Translations under genes and position numbers: made by a program | Source of the DNA: Heterocephalus glaber | Taxonomy: Eukaryota; Chordata; Mammalia; Rodentia; Bathyergidae | Assembly (NCBI RefSeq): GCF_000247695.1 | Contig: NW_004624880.1 | Location: 1,943,248 to 2,007,247 of the forward strand | Reading direction: 5' to 3' | DNA length: 64,000 nt | Shown here: positions 22,944 through 34,150 of the stretch, one piece after another | Numbering within the stretch: position 1 is the first letter of the stretch | Layout of the letters: each line of letters opens with the position of its first letter | The notes under the pieces: model-generated | The model's input: the letters and a program-made list of their open reading frames with translations, nothing else | Told to the model about the DNA's origin: nothing | Databases searched by the model: none

Positions 22944-23098
22944 ATGGCTGCAGCCCCTGCGCGCACCCCGAGGCGCCGCGCCCAGCTCCGCAAAGGTCCG
23001 TCGGCTGCGCCCAGGAGCCCCGCAGCCAGGCAGCGGCTAAGCGGCGACGCGCCCACGTCCGGGGATCGGGATGTCCTTCCTCCTCCTCTTCTGGCTAG
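22944..23098 (+). other. Upstream ORF overlapping the main start codon
   Basis: An ATG at 22,944 opens a frame that is +1 relative to the main ATG at 23,071 and stays open past it to the end of the exon. In unspliced sequence it stops at 23,102. It encodes an Arg/Ala/Pro-rich peptide starting MAAAPARTPRRR with no recognisable domain. If transcription starts upstream of 22,944, scanning ribosomes would meet this ATG first and, once committed, could not initiate at the main ATG. Its own context (CACATGG, with C at -3 and G at +4) is moderate. Confidence 0.45.
23071..23098 (+). CDS. CLMP: First coding exon (signal peptide) of a putative CLMP/ASAM adhesion protein, partial
   Basis: The ATG at 23,071 has G at -3 and opens a very hydrophobic start, MSFLLLFWL. 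After the first base of the next codon comes GTGAGTG, an ideal splice donor, giving a phase 1 intron. Short signal-peptide exons with phase 1 introns are typical of immunoglobulin-superfamily receptors. From memory, human CLMP starts MSLLLLLLLV and mouse Clmp starts MSLFFLWLV. The exon here has the same number of residues as the human one, and its final G would begin the Val codon. CLMP (CXADR-like membrane protein) is a single-pass homophilic adhesion protein of epithelial junctions, and its loss in humans causes congenital short bowel. The setting fits, with a CpG island and a first intron longer than 40 kb. No Ig-domain exon is in the window, so the identity rests on 28 bases and could be another Ig-family gene. 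Confidence 0.6.
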
Positions 23099-23515
23099 GT
23101 GAGTGTCTCGGCCAGGGCGGGAATCTGGTCGCTCGGGCAGACTCGCCTCAGCGCAGCGGTCGGCGCAGCGTTCCCCTCAGCCTCTGAGGGAGCCGACCCC
23201 TTCGTCCCTGCCTCCCCGCCTCGGAGCAGCGCATCTGGCTGCCGAGGACCGCCCAGTCGGCCTTCGGAAACGTTTCACACATCTGGGCCCTTGAGCTAGT
23301 CGGGGGATGGGGGCGTTTCCTGGTCGAGTTTGGCCGTGAACCTTTTGCTGTAGAGGGTGCTTTTTAGGGCAGTATTTGGTTTCAGGAGTATGTAGGGAAA
23401 CTGGAGAACTGGGGGAGGGAAGGTTCATCCAGGAATTTTTATGCCAGGTTTCTGAGGGTGTGGAGGGCTTTTTGTTTCAAACAGGCGCCTCGGAGCGCTC
23501 AGATTAGAAACAGAT

Positions 23516-23712
23516 GTGTTGAAGGGTAAGAGGAAGGGAGAAGGGACGAGACAGGGTGGGAGAGGAAGGGAGAGAGGGGAAAGAGGCAGAGCTCCAGGAG
23601 CCCGAGAAGGCGCAGCTCCGAGAGAGACACTGGAAGGAAGAAAAGGAGAAAAGGGAAAGACAGGGGCAGAAAGAGAACAAGAGAATCAGAATATGAAGCA
23701 GAAGAGCTGAAC
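23516..23712 (+). repeat. Purine-rich (GA) tract just inside intron 1
   Basis: The sense strand is dominated by A and G (GGGAGAGGAAGGGAGAGAGG and similar) for about 200 bases, starting roughly 420 bases after the splice donor. Confidence 0.75.
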
Positions 23713-24576
23713 TAAAGGGGAATCTGAGCAAAGGGAGTGAGATGACTTAGATGGAATGGATCGAGGAAGAGAGTCAGGCCAGGGACTGCTCCCTCCTGAA
23801 GCTGGGCCCAGCAGAGAAGAGCCACCGTGAGTGTCCCTCCCGGTCACCCAGGCTGCCACCCAGGCCAGACCGCTAATGCCTCAGGGACACGGGCTGAGGA
23901 CTGGCATTGGCGGGTCGGGTTGCGGCAGGTGAGCAGCAGAAGCCAGAGGAGGGAGACTGTGTTATCTGAGGGGTACAGGCAGAACCCAAAGGCAGCCAGA
24001 GTTCAGAATATCCAAGAGCTAGCTGCTCAGTGAGTGAGCACTGCCCTGGACGCTAGGCCACAGAAGAACGAGTCTTGGGTTCGAGCTGATGAGCTGACTA
24101 GCTGGAACAACTTATTCATTGTCCAAAGCTTCATTTCCTTGCCTCTAAAACAAGAAGAGATGGTTCCAAAGGCACTGCTAGCCCTGCCAGCCTCCAATGG
24201 TAGGACTCAAGGAAGGCTGAGGTCTAGAAGAACCAGCAAAGCAAAGTGAGCAGCACCAGCAAGCCATCTTGAAATAGGCGGCCAGACCTCCCAGTTCTCT
24301 CAAACCTTGCGAACTGATCGGCCGGTATCCACCCAAGCTGGAGGGTTGGGAGAGGTCTACTAAACTCAACTAGTGCTCAAGGAGAAAAAGGGAGGGCCTA
24401 ATTTCTAAGCTTTGAGAAATTTATCAAGTATGGCAGGTACATTTGCCACAGCTGGATGGCACCTTTGTCACTTTTACTGGCCCACACCACTTAGCTACCA
24501 ATTACTGAATGGTCTCTAGAACCAAACTTCAGAATTGCCTTACTAAAAACTGAACACTCATTATGTCCTTGCTATA

Positions 24577-24914
24577 CAGTGGACCCTTGACTTACAAACT
24601 CAGTTCATTCATGAGGGCTGGTTGTAACTCAAGTTGATCAATTGAAGGCTCTACACAGCCTTCAAAGTCTCTCTCCTGTATACAGGCAGATCTTAGTGTC
24701 CATAGAGAGACATTGGCCCAAGATTTCCCAATGAACCCCACTCAGGAAAGGATGTTGTAATGTTCCTTCCAAAACTCTTTAAGGGTTAAATCTGTATATG
24801 AGACTATCTGGAAGCACAAGAAGCCAGCCAGCCTTAGGGACATACGTAACTCAAGACTGGTTGTAATCCAAATTGTTTGTATGTCAGGCCGAACGTAACT
24901 CGGGAGTGGTACTG
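24577..24914. mobile_element. Non-autonomous DNA transposon (Tigger-like)
   Basis: The left end CAGTGGACCCTTGACTTAC and the right end, complement CAGTACCACTCCCGAGTTACG, form imperfect terminal inverted repeats starting CAGT. A TA dinucleotide precedes the left end, as expected for TcMar elements. Internal TTGTAACTCAAG motifs resemble the termini. No transposase frame is present. Confidence 0.6.
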
Positions 24915-25330
24915 AGCATTTTAGGTGTACTATTTTGTTTTATTCTTCACACCAGCCCTATTGGTGGTGATTAGGATCTTCATTTTACAGATGAAGAAAT
25001 AGGAGTGTAAAGCCAGGCATGGTGGTGCATGCCTGTAATCCCAGCACTCTGGAAAGCTTAGGCTGGAGGATCCCAGGTTCGAGCCCAGCCTGGGCAATTT
25101 AGTGAGTTAGTGAGACCCTGTTTTAAAAGTAAAAAAAAAGGCGTGTGTGTGGATTGGGGATATAGCTCAGTGTGAAGGCCCTGGGTTTAATCTCTAATAT
25201 CAATGAGGGTTGTGGGGGGAGGAGAGAAGAAAAGAGATGAAAAGATCAGGGTGTAAAGAGATCAGATGACTCACCCAAGACCACAAGCTCTTATCAGAAA
25301 CAGGATTCAAATGTAGGTTGGGTCTAGTTT
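24915..25330 (+). mobile_element. MIR relic split by a B1-ID dimer
   Basis: TTCATTTTACAGATGAAGAA on the left and GACTCACCCAAGACCACAAG on the right are consecutive MIR parts, separated by the SINE at 25,011-25,206. Confidence 0.65.
25011..25206 (+). mobile_element. B1-ID dimeric SINE
   Basis: AGCCAGGCATGGTGGTGCAT, CAGCCTGGGCAATTTAGTGA, A-rich linker, then GGATTGGGGATATAGCTCAG and GGCCCTGGGTTTAATCTC. Confidence 0.88.
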
Positions 25331-27019
25331 ACAGTGGAGAGTGACTTTGGCCCACATGGTCAGTTGAGATCAGCTGGTGGCCTGAATGTGAACATTGGTG
25401 ACAATTCTTCTCTCGGTTCATCACAAATAAGGATCTGACCAAAACTTGTGTCAAAAGATGTCATCGATCACTGGCCCTTCTTTATTGAGTGTCTACTATG
25501 CGTGACTGTTCATCTGGTAAGAAAAGTAATCTGCTGGGTTGATTCACTGCCTTTATCATAGAAGCTACTTCTCCTGATGACTTTCTTGGAGCTTTCCTTG
25601 TAAAATTTTTACAAACTAAAGGCCAAATAGAAGAGAAACGAGGACTGCTGGCTTAGAATTCTGTACCATGGAATTCTCATATTCATGGTATTAAGCTTTT
25701 GTCATATCTAGACTTTTGTCAGACATACTCAGACTCATGACATCCCAGCATTAAGTTGCTCAAACCTTCCAGGTAAGAGACAGGAATCAGAGGAGCTGAT
25801 GGGAGTAAATAGGGGAGGCAGTTGTGCTGGCAAGATTAGTCCTGTTTACAAAGCGGTTTTGAGCCATAGTACACTTAAGCACGCTTTAGCAAAATCCAGA
25901 GTTGCCTGACTGCTACAGTCATCTAGTGGTCTTTGAAAGCTGCCTGTGATCACAGCTGGCCTGATTGTGAGCTTCTCTTTTTTCTTGAGAATGCACAGGA
26001 CAGCAGGAGAGTTAGAAGGGCCAAGAGAGTTTGTAGTCTGAAGTAGGACAGGCCAGTGGACTCCTTGCTTTCTGGGACTGCCAGTGAGTGGGGTCAAATG
26101 TCCTACCTCTGATATGAATACACAAGTAGTGCTCCGAGCCCTATGGAGAAGAAAGAATGGGGTGGGGGATCCAGGTGCGGATGCTCCTCCTCTGGCCACC
26201 ACTCTCTCCCCTCCCCTTCGGCTCAGGTCCTCATTATTCTGCCTTGACTTCTCTCCTAGACTTCCCAGTAACTGCCAGGGTTGAGTCCTGATTGTCCTCT
26301 CTCCCCCATCCTACACACTACTACCTTTAGGGCAGCTGGCAGAGGGTGAAGAGCTTGGTCTTGGGAATGCAGCAAGCTCCCTGAGTTCTTGTTCTGACTG
26401 CCTTGTCTCTAATGTTAAATTCAAACTTTCTATGATTTTATGATCTTTCTCTTTTCTTCCTTAAATCTTTAGTTGTCCCCCTTGCTTTTAATCCTGAGTA
26501 CAAACAATTTGTTCTGAGGGAATAGAGAAGGAGCAAGGCACTTGGTTTCCCCAAAAGTTCACTTGGAGAAGGGTTGAATGCCTAGTCCACTGGTCTGCAG
26601 GAAAATGGCAGGTCTTGTTTGGATCTCATCTCCTTCCTTCATTTTTTCCACATTGATGATGATGGTAAAATAATGACACATTCCCAATCGGCTCTTGTCT
26701 TTTTTGTCTCACCTTGTCTTGTCCTCAGTTGGGTAGTGCACACATGAGTGTATTTCATGAATGACTTAATATTGATTAACTAGACATCCATTTTTAAAGG
26801 CAGAGTCAAGGATTGTCAAAATTGGGGACAGGTTAAAAAACTATCTAAAATTAATAGTTCCTAAAATTTTGAGTCCCAGACTCCTCTGAGAAACCGATGA
26901 AAACCACTTCTTAGAAGAGGACACACATCCATTAAATTTTGCCAGTAATTTCTTAGAGGCTAATTGATCTCCAAATATCCTTCCTTGGAACTCAAGTTTA
27001 TCCTTTATCTAACTAAACC
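25331..27019. other. Mostly unique intronic sequence
   Basis: A possible MIR fragment (TTATTGAGTGTCTACTATGC) lies near 25,482. Otherwise no gene or repeat is recognised. Confidence 0.4.
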
Positions 27020-27130
27020 TGCTGCTTCTTATGAATGAACTGAAGTTGAGAGAGAGTGGTAAAGTTACCCAGCTAGCTTAGGGAAAGTGCCAAGACTGGA
27101 ACCCTAATTCTGTGGTGTGTCCTTTCCTAC
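27020..27130 (+). mobile_element. MIR-family SINE relic, 3' half
   Basis: GTAAAGTTACCCAGCTAGCT, then GCCAAGACTGGAACCCTAAT. Confidence 0.5.
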
Positions 27131-27429
27131 AATCCTGAAGTAGAAAAATGTCTCTTTTTCCTTTTCTGTTCGTGTAGTTAAGATTCAAGATCACAGTCAT
27201 TATTCCAATGCTTCAGTTAAGTGAGCTAAATGCTGAATAATTGGCATGGTTTTTATGTTGAGAAATTACTAGAAAAATAGGGCAGATGTCGTAACATTTC
27301 AATTTAGCCATTATAACTGGAAATCCTGGAGACTTTCTGCAGTGTCATGACTGATGTCTGGTGTATTCAGGTAAGAAAGAATTGACACTCTGACTTCCAG
27401 ATTTGGGTGCCTTCATACAAGGCACAGGA

Positions 27430-27560
27430 CTGGAAATCAAAGGCATTTGTTCCTTCACAATTTTGCTGGATTATTCTCAGTAAGTCAAACCATTCTTAGC
27501 CTCAGTTTCCTTCTCTGTAAAATTAGGATGCTAGACTAAGATTATGTCCAAGTTTCCTTA
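27430..27560 (+). mobile_element. MIR-family SINE relic
   Basis: TTCTTAGCCTCAGTTTCCTT, CTGTAAAATTAGGATGCTAG. Confidence 0.6.
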
Positions 27561-28144
27561 TACTTTTCTCTGAGTTTTTTAATTTTGAGAATTTACCAGC
27601 TGATCAAAATGTGGTTGGGATCAGGAAACATGAGTGTCACAATGCTTCATTAATTTTTTCAGACACTGTCCACTAGTAGCAATCGGTGGCATAAGATTAT
27701 AAACCCAGAAGAGCCAACCAACTAAGACAAAGAAAACAGTAATGCCACCCACCCTGGAACTATACCTTTGGTCTGTGAGCCAGAGAGCATTATCCAAGGT
27801 CAGGGTAATGACCATATCCCCCTGCCCAGGAAGTCCAGTAACTGAAATACTTCAGTAACCAAAAGGACTTCACCCTAAGCAGAGTTACCTACAAGACAAT
27901 CCAAGCATGGATACTCAGGAGAGTTGTCAGGGGACAGGTTCTGTTATATGAAACTATTTGCAAGCATTAAACATTTTCTTCTATTTTAAAGACATAATTT
28001 ACTTACCAATTAAATGTACAACTTAATGGATTCCTTGCATGGATTTGAATTTGTGGTTGGAGTTTGAAATATGAATTGTATATGGTCAGCCCACTTGTGG
28101 AGGGGTTGTATAGGCATGAGTATTATGACACTATAGTTAATTTT

Positions 28145-28365
28145 TAATGTTTGCACAAGGTTTAGCGGTTTACAAAGAACATTAACTATCTTACCCTCAA
28201 ATTTCTGTTTGAGAGCAAATGTCATTATTACTCCACTTTACAAATAAGTAAACTGAGTTGCAGAGAAATAAAGCGGGCATCTTAAGAGTTATGGGTTAGT
28301 AAACTGCTGAGCGGGAACACCAACCCAGGACTCTGAATTTCTCACACCTACTGCTTAGCAGGAGA
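28145..28365 (+). mobile_element. MIR-family SINE relic
   Basis: TACTCCACTTTACAAATAAG, AACTGAGTTGCAGAGAAATA and AACCCAGGACTCTGAATTTC. Confidence 0.6.
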
Positions 28366-29198
28366 TGTAAAATTACTCTGAAATCAAAGCTCCATATGAC
28401 CAAGAAGACCAGATCAGGCTAAAGCACAGGTTTCACTGACAAGGTGCCAACCATAAATCCTAAGTGGAAAATGCACTGAGACCTTTATCACCCAACCCCT
28501 TCCCCTGGCTCATTCAGATAGTTCAGAAATGGTTTGGACTAATGACTGTTGTCTATAACTGAGTTACCACATATGTTGTGCATATATTTCCAGCCCCTTC
28601 AAATTAGTCAGATGCCCCTGTAGTCCTCGAGGTTACTGTGTATTCTGCCCTGCTTTGGGGTCAGATGTTAGCATGTGGTCCTGAGGCTACAGATGGTAAG
28701 GGTTTAGGGATTGTATGACTTACCTGGGTGTTGCTTTTTTCTAGTTAAATTTCTAGTTTTGGCAATTTTTACTTTCTTGTTTCTTAAAGATTCTTAAAGA
28801 AAGAATGCAGACTGTATCTCCCCCTTTTCTCTCAAAAAAGTCCTGGTTATCTGAGCTTCCAAACTGTCTGGATTTCAGAAAAATAAAAGTTTGTTTCCTT
28901 TGGCCCCATACAGACCAAAATGGGGAAGAATTGTAAAATCAAACCTTTATGTTGTGAGTGGTAGTAGTTGGATCACTGTGTGTATAGCCTGAGCCAGTCT
29001 GGCAGTGATAAGACTGAAAACTGCTTTGTTTCAAGAGAAGACAGGAGAGAAAGCTGTTTCCTTTGGGCCCAGACTAAGAGGAAAAAATGGGCAACTATCT
29101 TCAGAATAGTTCCTTAGTAGGTATGGAATATTGGAGGTTTTTCTAAAGAGAGGCAGGAAAGGAGATCTGGAGTGTTCAGGTCACCAAAGCTACAGAGA

Positions 29199-29354
29199 AG
29201 CCGTGCATGGTGGCACATGCCTGTAATCCTAGAACTTGGGAAGCTGAGGCAGGAAGATCACTGAGAGTCTGAGGCCAGCCTGGGCTACATAATGAGTTCA
29301 AGGTCAGCCTGAACTACATAGTGAGACTATGTCAAAAAAAAAAAAAAAAAAAAA
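29199..29354 (+). mobile_element. B1 SINE with internal duplication
   Basis: AGCCGTGCATGGTGGCACAT, GGCCAGCCTGGGCTACATAA, GGTCAGCCTGAACTACATAG and a run of about 20 A residues. Confidence 0.92.
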
Positions 29355-29470
29355 GCTGACAGAGGAGAACAAAGAAAAGGAGGAGAAAGAGCAACAGGAG
29401 AATAAAAAGGAAAGAGAGAAGGAGAGAAGGAGAGGAAGGAGGAGGAAGAGAAAATGGGGAAGGAAGAGCC
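29355..29470 (+). repeat. GA-rich tract after B1 tail
   Basis: Purine-rich AGGAGGAAGAGAAAATGG-type sequence follows the poly(A) tail directly and probably grew from it. Confidence 0.8.
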
Positions 29471-30380
29471 AGGGGAGAAAGGCTTATAAACAGAGAATGA
29501 AAGACTAAGATAAACTGACCTGCTGTTTACGGAGTCCCTTTCTGAGCTCACTGTTTCAAGGATGGCAGCAGCAACTCAGTAATCTCCTTTAACAATCTTC
29601 TTTATCACTCACATCTGTGCCATAGCAGTTCCTACTCTGTTCACACCGGTTCATTCACAAAATATTGGAGAAAGGATGAGCCCTGTGAAGTAGATTTCTG
29701 GCCCTGAGCTAGGCTCTGAGATCCACTACTATGATAGGCACAGTCTCTGCCTCTTAGGAATTCAACCCAGTGGGAAAGACATTCACAAACAAAGAATTAC
29801 AGACTTAGCAGAGAGCTATCATCCAGGAAAGTACCAAGGTTTCTAGGAGTTTTGAGGAGGAAGCCACTTAATCATGTTCTCTCTGTAAGATGAGGGTATT
29901 TCTTCTCCTGTGGTCTTCAGTGACAATGTCTGATCTTTTTATCCCTCACAACACTTGCACATTAAAGAGTCTGGTGCTAAATAGGCAGCAGGGTGTGATG
30001 GATCACCCCATCAGCATCAGAAAGGCTGGATCAATCCTTGTGTGCCCTTGGTGTAGGCCAAGTGCCTCCCGGAGAGAATGAATCTCCTAACATCCTCCTC
30101 TACTGCAAGTGATGCTCCCATTCTTCATCACAGCCTGCCAGCTACATAGCTACCTTGATTGCCTCATCTCTCATCATGCTAAAAAGAAGAATTATATCAG
30201 TGAATTTGTATTTCTTAATTAATCCTGGCAGTCTCTTCGCCCAAGATTTGTATGCTATTCCTCTACATGGAAAGATCAAGCCAAGAAAGAATTTTCAGTT
30301 CCAAAAGAAATTAGATGGAACAGAGACTCAGTGCCTGACATATTCTAGTTTCCTTTCTGGGTGGTGGAGCAGGGGGAAAA

Positions 30381-30405
30381 AATAAAATAAAATAAAATAA
30401 AATCC
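30381..30405 (+). repeat. (AAAAT)n microsatellite
   Basis: Five perfect AAAAT-type units. Confidence 0.9.
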
Positions 30406-30654
30406 CTGAGAGGGAAATTGCTTTGTGACTTCATTGTTTAAATTTAGGCCTGGGTTTGTAGGGATGGTTCAGACTTGGGGCGATAAGCCTTCTAACCCAA
30501 CCTCTGTCACTTCTCATTACTTCCAATGATAGTTCCAATGATTTCCAATCACTCTTCAAGGGAAGAGCAGGGGAAGATGCAGAAGGCTGTCAGAAAGTCC
30601 AGCCATGGAGCAACCACTGTGAGAGAACGGGCCCTGGGGACCCAAGACCCTAGC

Positions 30655-30850
30655 TTACAGCCCAGCTTGGACACTGCATAATTGGGCAAATTACCTCACC
30701 TCTCCAACATTGGTTTTCTCAGCATTCATTTTCTCAGTTTTCATCTAGTAATGATGTCTTTGCCATTTTTGTGAAAGTTAAGCAAGGTAACTCATTTAAA
30801 GAGTTTTACCCCCTTGCTCAGTACATGATAAACAGTTAAGGAACAGCAGC
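30655..30850 (+). mobile_element. MIR-family SINE relic
   Basis: CCCAGCTTGGACACTGCATA, GGGCAAATTACCTCACCTC and TTGTGAAAGTTAAGCAAGGT. Confidence 0.55.
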
Positions 30851-31289
30851 TGGGTTGTTATTAGTATTATGGCTATCTTGGCTGGGAGAGGGTCAACCAG
30901 TGGTATTTGTTGGACCTTGAAGTAAGTTGACATTCAGCCATGCAGTCAGACTTTCGTGCTCTGACCACTGCTGCTCCTTCACCCTGCAGGCAAGTCCCTA
31001 GAGTCCTTTAGGGAATATCACCCTGCTCTGGGACTCCAGGAGGCTCAGAAGCCCCATCTGTGTCCCATCTGTCTGCAACTGCTCCAGGAGAGTAACTTTG
31101 TATTACTTAGCTCTGGGCAAGAGGTGTCCTTCCTATGTTGCTTAACCTACCATCTGCAGGTCACTGAAGCAATATCACAGCGTGCAAGTTGGCCTTTCCC
31201 AGGCTCTGCCCACTCTACTTCATTGCTCCCTAATAATGCCCGTGGCAACTTGGGCTGCCTCAGCTTGTGCAAATAGCTGCTTGGTTCAT

Positions 31290-31420
31290 GTTAGTATCAA
31301 ATAATGTCTTACCGAGCAATTACTGTGAGCCAGGGATTCCCATGCCAGTTGTTTCTTGTGTCCTTACAACAACCTATGAAATTGGTGTTCCTATTCTGCA
31401 GGTCAGAAAAGTAAGGTGTA
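31290..31420 (+). mobile_element. MIR-family SINE relic
   Basis: GAGCAATTACTGTGAGCCAG, CCTTACAACAACCTATGAAA and CTGCAGGTCAGAAAAGTAAG. Confidence 0.6.
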
Positions 31421-31557
31421 AAAGGCCAGGTGTTTATCCTTGGCTGGACAGCTTGACTATAGCAAAATGGCTGATTGGAGCTGAGTTTACCTTCTGCTTC
31501 AGCATGAATCTGGGAGAATAGGAATGAAGAAGAGGCAGCAAGGGTAACATATACATG

Positions 31558-31737
31558 TAGTCATGTGTCACTTAATGACTGGGATATAGTCTGTGAAATA
31601 CATTGCTAGATGATTTTGTCCCTATGGGAGTATCACAGGTGTACTTACACAACTAAGACCTACGTTCTTAGGGAACCAACATTGGATATTTGGTCTGTCA
31701 TTGACTCAACTGTTGTTATATGGAACATGAGTCATTG
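31558..31737. mobile_element. Old DNA transposon relic with inverted ends
   Basis: The left end AGTCATGTGTCACTTAATGA is mirrored by the right end, complement GACTCATGTTCCATATAAC. GTGTACTTACACAAC inside matches a widespread mammalian DNA transposon whose exact name I cannot fix. No transposase frame. Confidence 0.55.
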
Positions 31738-32489
31738 AGAACACAAACAAGAGGCCACTCAGGGACCTGGCCTACAAGGTCCACAAGGTCCTATGTTCTC
31801 AGGCAGTTATGTCTTGACCAATTTGGACTCTGAGGAACCCAACACCCAACCTCACAATATTGTGAATAACATTTCCTTTTTAAGAGAAGAAAAAAAAACT
31901 CAAGGTGAGAAGAAAAACCTGTTTTTTTCCATTGACCTGAACAGCAAAGTGTGATTTTTCCTCCCCATGAGCGAGGGCTAAACTGGTGTCCCAGATTCCT
32001 GCAGGCCTAGAATTCCCACTCAGCATGCAGCCTTGGGCCAGACAGGTGGAGTCTGGGCTGCCAGCAACGCCTGTTCCTGCCTGCTTTCTTCTGGAGGAGT
32101 TCCACATCCACCCGCTACAGCCACGGGCAAGGACAGCAGGCTACTTCTTGCCTCCCTCCCACCCTCCATGGAAGACAGAGGATGAGGACAGGTTGCAAAC
32201 AAGGCCACCTCTCACAGCCGTCTTCTCTCATTTGGTTGCTTCTTCGCAATCCGTTATTCTCGTGCTCTACTGCTGGAGGCTTGCAGAATCCCAGGCCCAA
32301 AGGAATTCAGGTGACTCTATCCCTCACCTGCTGCCACCAAGGCCTTACCTTTTTCCTGTCTTTCTCTCTCCAGGCCCAAAATGGCCTGCTCTCAGCCCTG
32401 GAGAATGGAGGAGGGGGCCCTCTCCAGGTGACCATCATGTGCTGCTGATACCGTGTGTGTCAGGCTTGTGGTTCTGCAAGCACGGAGGT

Positions 32490-33130
32490 ATGAAATTGTG
32501 AACCCAAGGAGGAGGTTAGGGGAGTTTTTATTAGAAATAAGAAGAAAGAGGGGGCCGGGGATTTAGCTCAGTGATGCCGTCGCCTGCCTCCCAAGCACAA
32601 GGTCCCAAGTTCGATCCCCGCTACCAAAAAAAAGAAAGAAAGAAAGAAGAAGAAAGAGAATAGCTCCTGGATTTCCAGGAGGAGTCCCAAATGGGGTGGC
32701 TGCAAGGCCTCTCGATTTAGAATCACTCATAGGCAGGTAGGATATAGGAATTGCTTAACTGTTTAGGGGTCACCTGTCACAGGTGGCTCTGTGGATTTAA
32801 AATGGCCAATTGGACGCAGACATTTAACCCAGTTCTTTGACTTCTAGGGTTTATAGGAAACTGGGATCTCAGAAGGAACTGGTTAATTTGCTTTATAATG
32901 TCCTTGAAATTCAGGAATTTAGTAGGGAGTGGCTGCACCTCCCTTTAGTAGGGGATAGGATGCATTCCATGCTGCCTGAGGAAGTTCATTCATTGTTCAA
33001 AGCCCTAGCTCACTGTCTACTCTAATTTTTATCAGTGTGGCTGGTCACTGCACTCTATTTCAGGCCATTCCACGAGCAAGCTGCCTTACTCATAAACTAA
33101 CCAAATAAACTTTTTTCTACACTGCCTCTT
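32490..33130 (-). mobile_element. Candidate ERV LTR, minus strand, with ID insert
   Basis: GGGGAGTTTTTATTAGAAAT carries the complement of a poly(A) signal near the left edge. The style resembles the blocks at 2.05 and 34.4 kb. The family and right boundary are uncertain, and an ID copy sits at 32,553-32,650. Confidence 0.35.
32553..32650 (+). mobile_element. ID-like SINE
   Basis: GGCCGGGGATTTAGCTCAGT through AAGTTCGATCCCCGCTACC, with a GAAA-repeat tail. AGAAGAAAGAG before and AGAAGAAAGAGA after are the target-site duplication. Confidence 0.94.
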
Positions 33131-33800
33131 TCCTTTCTGTGCCCCTGTGCGAAGGATCACGCACTCCTGCAAGGCTTTGTTTTCAACTGGCCCAAAGCTC
33201 ATTGTGGTGCTTTTGTAAGACCAAAGGCTTTACCAAATGCTCTGAGGAGCTGACTGTAGTGGAGCACACCCAGGAATCCCAGCGGTGCCTCCAGAATGTA
33301 AGACCAAGGGCCTTACCAAACGCTCCGAGGAGCTGACTGCAGCGAAGAACACCCGGGAAGGAACACACCGGGAAGGAACACACCAGACAAGTTGGAAAGT
33401 AAAACAGACCTTAGTCTGGCCAGACAGCACTCCCAAAGCAAAGTAGCTTAGAGAGGCAACTAGCCCAGAGTCTGAGGCTCCTTTTATAGGGGGTTGCAGG
33501 GGAAGTTAACAGGCGAAATTTACAGAAGAGGAACAAAGGTTAGTGGTCAGCTGACACGTACTGATGGTCAGCAGATGTTTGTAGATTGTTCTATAGATAG
33601 CGGTGTCCAGAACATCAGTTTCGAACAAAGAGTTGAGTAATTTACTTTGGGACCTTATGGCTGATACAGATCTTATCTAGTGTCCCGGAACTAACAAGCA
33701 TCTTTATCTATTTACTCACATTCAATCACAGTTGGGGCTAGGGGAGTTTTATGATTACAGAGTTATGCAGTCCCACTTTGCCATCACTCCCCTCCTGGCC
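33131..33800 (-). mobile_element. Candidate LTR-like block with internal tandem repeat
   Basis: Contains two diverged 60-bp copies starting GTAAGACCAAAGGCTTTACC (33,215) and GTAAGACCAAGGGCCTTACC (33,298), then small GGAAGGAACACACC repeats and TTCCTTTTATAGGGGGTTGC-type promoter-like sequence on the complement. An ERV LTR is the best guess; the family is not recognised. Confidence 0.35.
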
Positions 33801-34150
33801 CACACTTCACTTGTGAAGGCCTCTCCCTGCTGATGTTCCCTTCCTATGTGCTCCATGGCCTCTTCCCACTTATTCGTTCCCTCCCATCCTTCTAGACCAT
33901 GAGCTCACAATGCTACAGTCCTATTACAAAGGCTTCCCTGGCTCTGTACCTCCAGGGCACCCATCTCACACCTTTAAAATAGCTTAGTTCACTTCATATT
34001 GTTTGAGGTTCTGTCTTTTTGTGTGACAGTGAATAGGGAGAACAAAGTCTGGTGGCTGGCATAAGTTACATTCTTGGAAAATGAGCAATTGAAGGAAGAA
34101 ATGAACAAATTAGTAAATATAAAATGTAAGCTTATAAAATTCAATTCAGT

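Larger units (their letters stand above)
22480..23290. promoter_or_regulatory. CpG island promoter
   Basis: CpG dinucleotides are frequent here and scarce in almost all the rest of the window. The block is G+C rich, with GGGCGG-like and GCGC-rich stretches and no obvious TATA box before the exon at 23,071. This is the usual form of a broad vertebrate housekeeping or developmental promoter. It starts near the GA-rich stretch at 22,260-22,460 and fades after about 23,290, so it covers the putative 5' UTR, first coding exon and start of intron 1. The transcription start probably lies between about 22,700 and 22,950, which is inference. Confidence 0.85.

Noticed and set aside
22470..23102. A 210-codon plus-strand open frame across the CpG island
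   Set aside because: G+C-rich sequence has few stops. The frame crosses the putative exon in the wrong frame, has no domain, and an open minus frame overlaps it.
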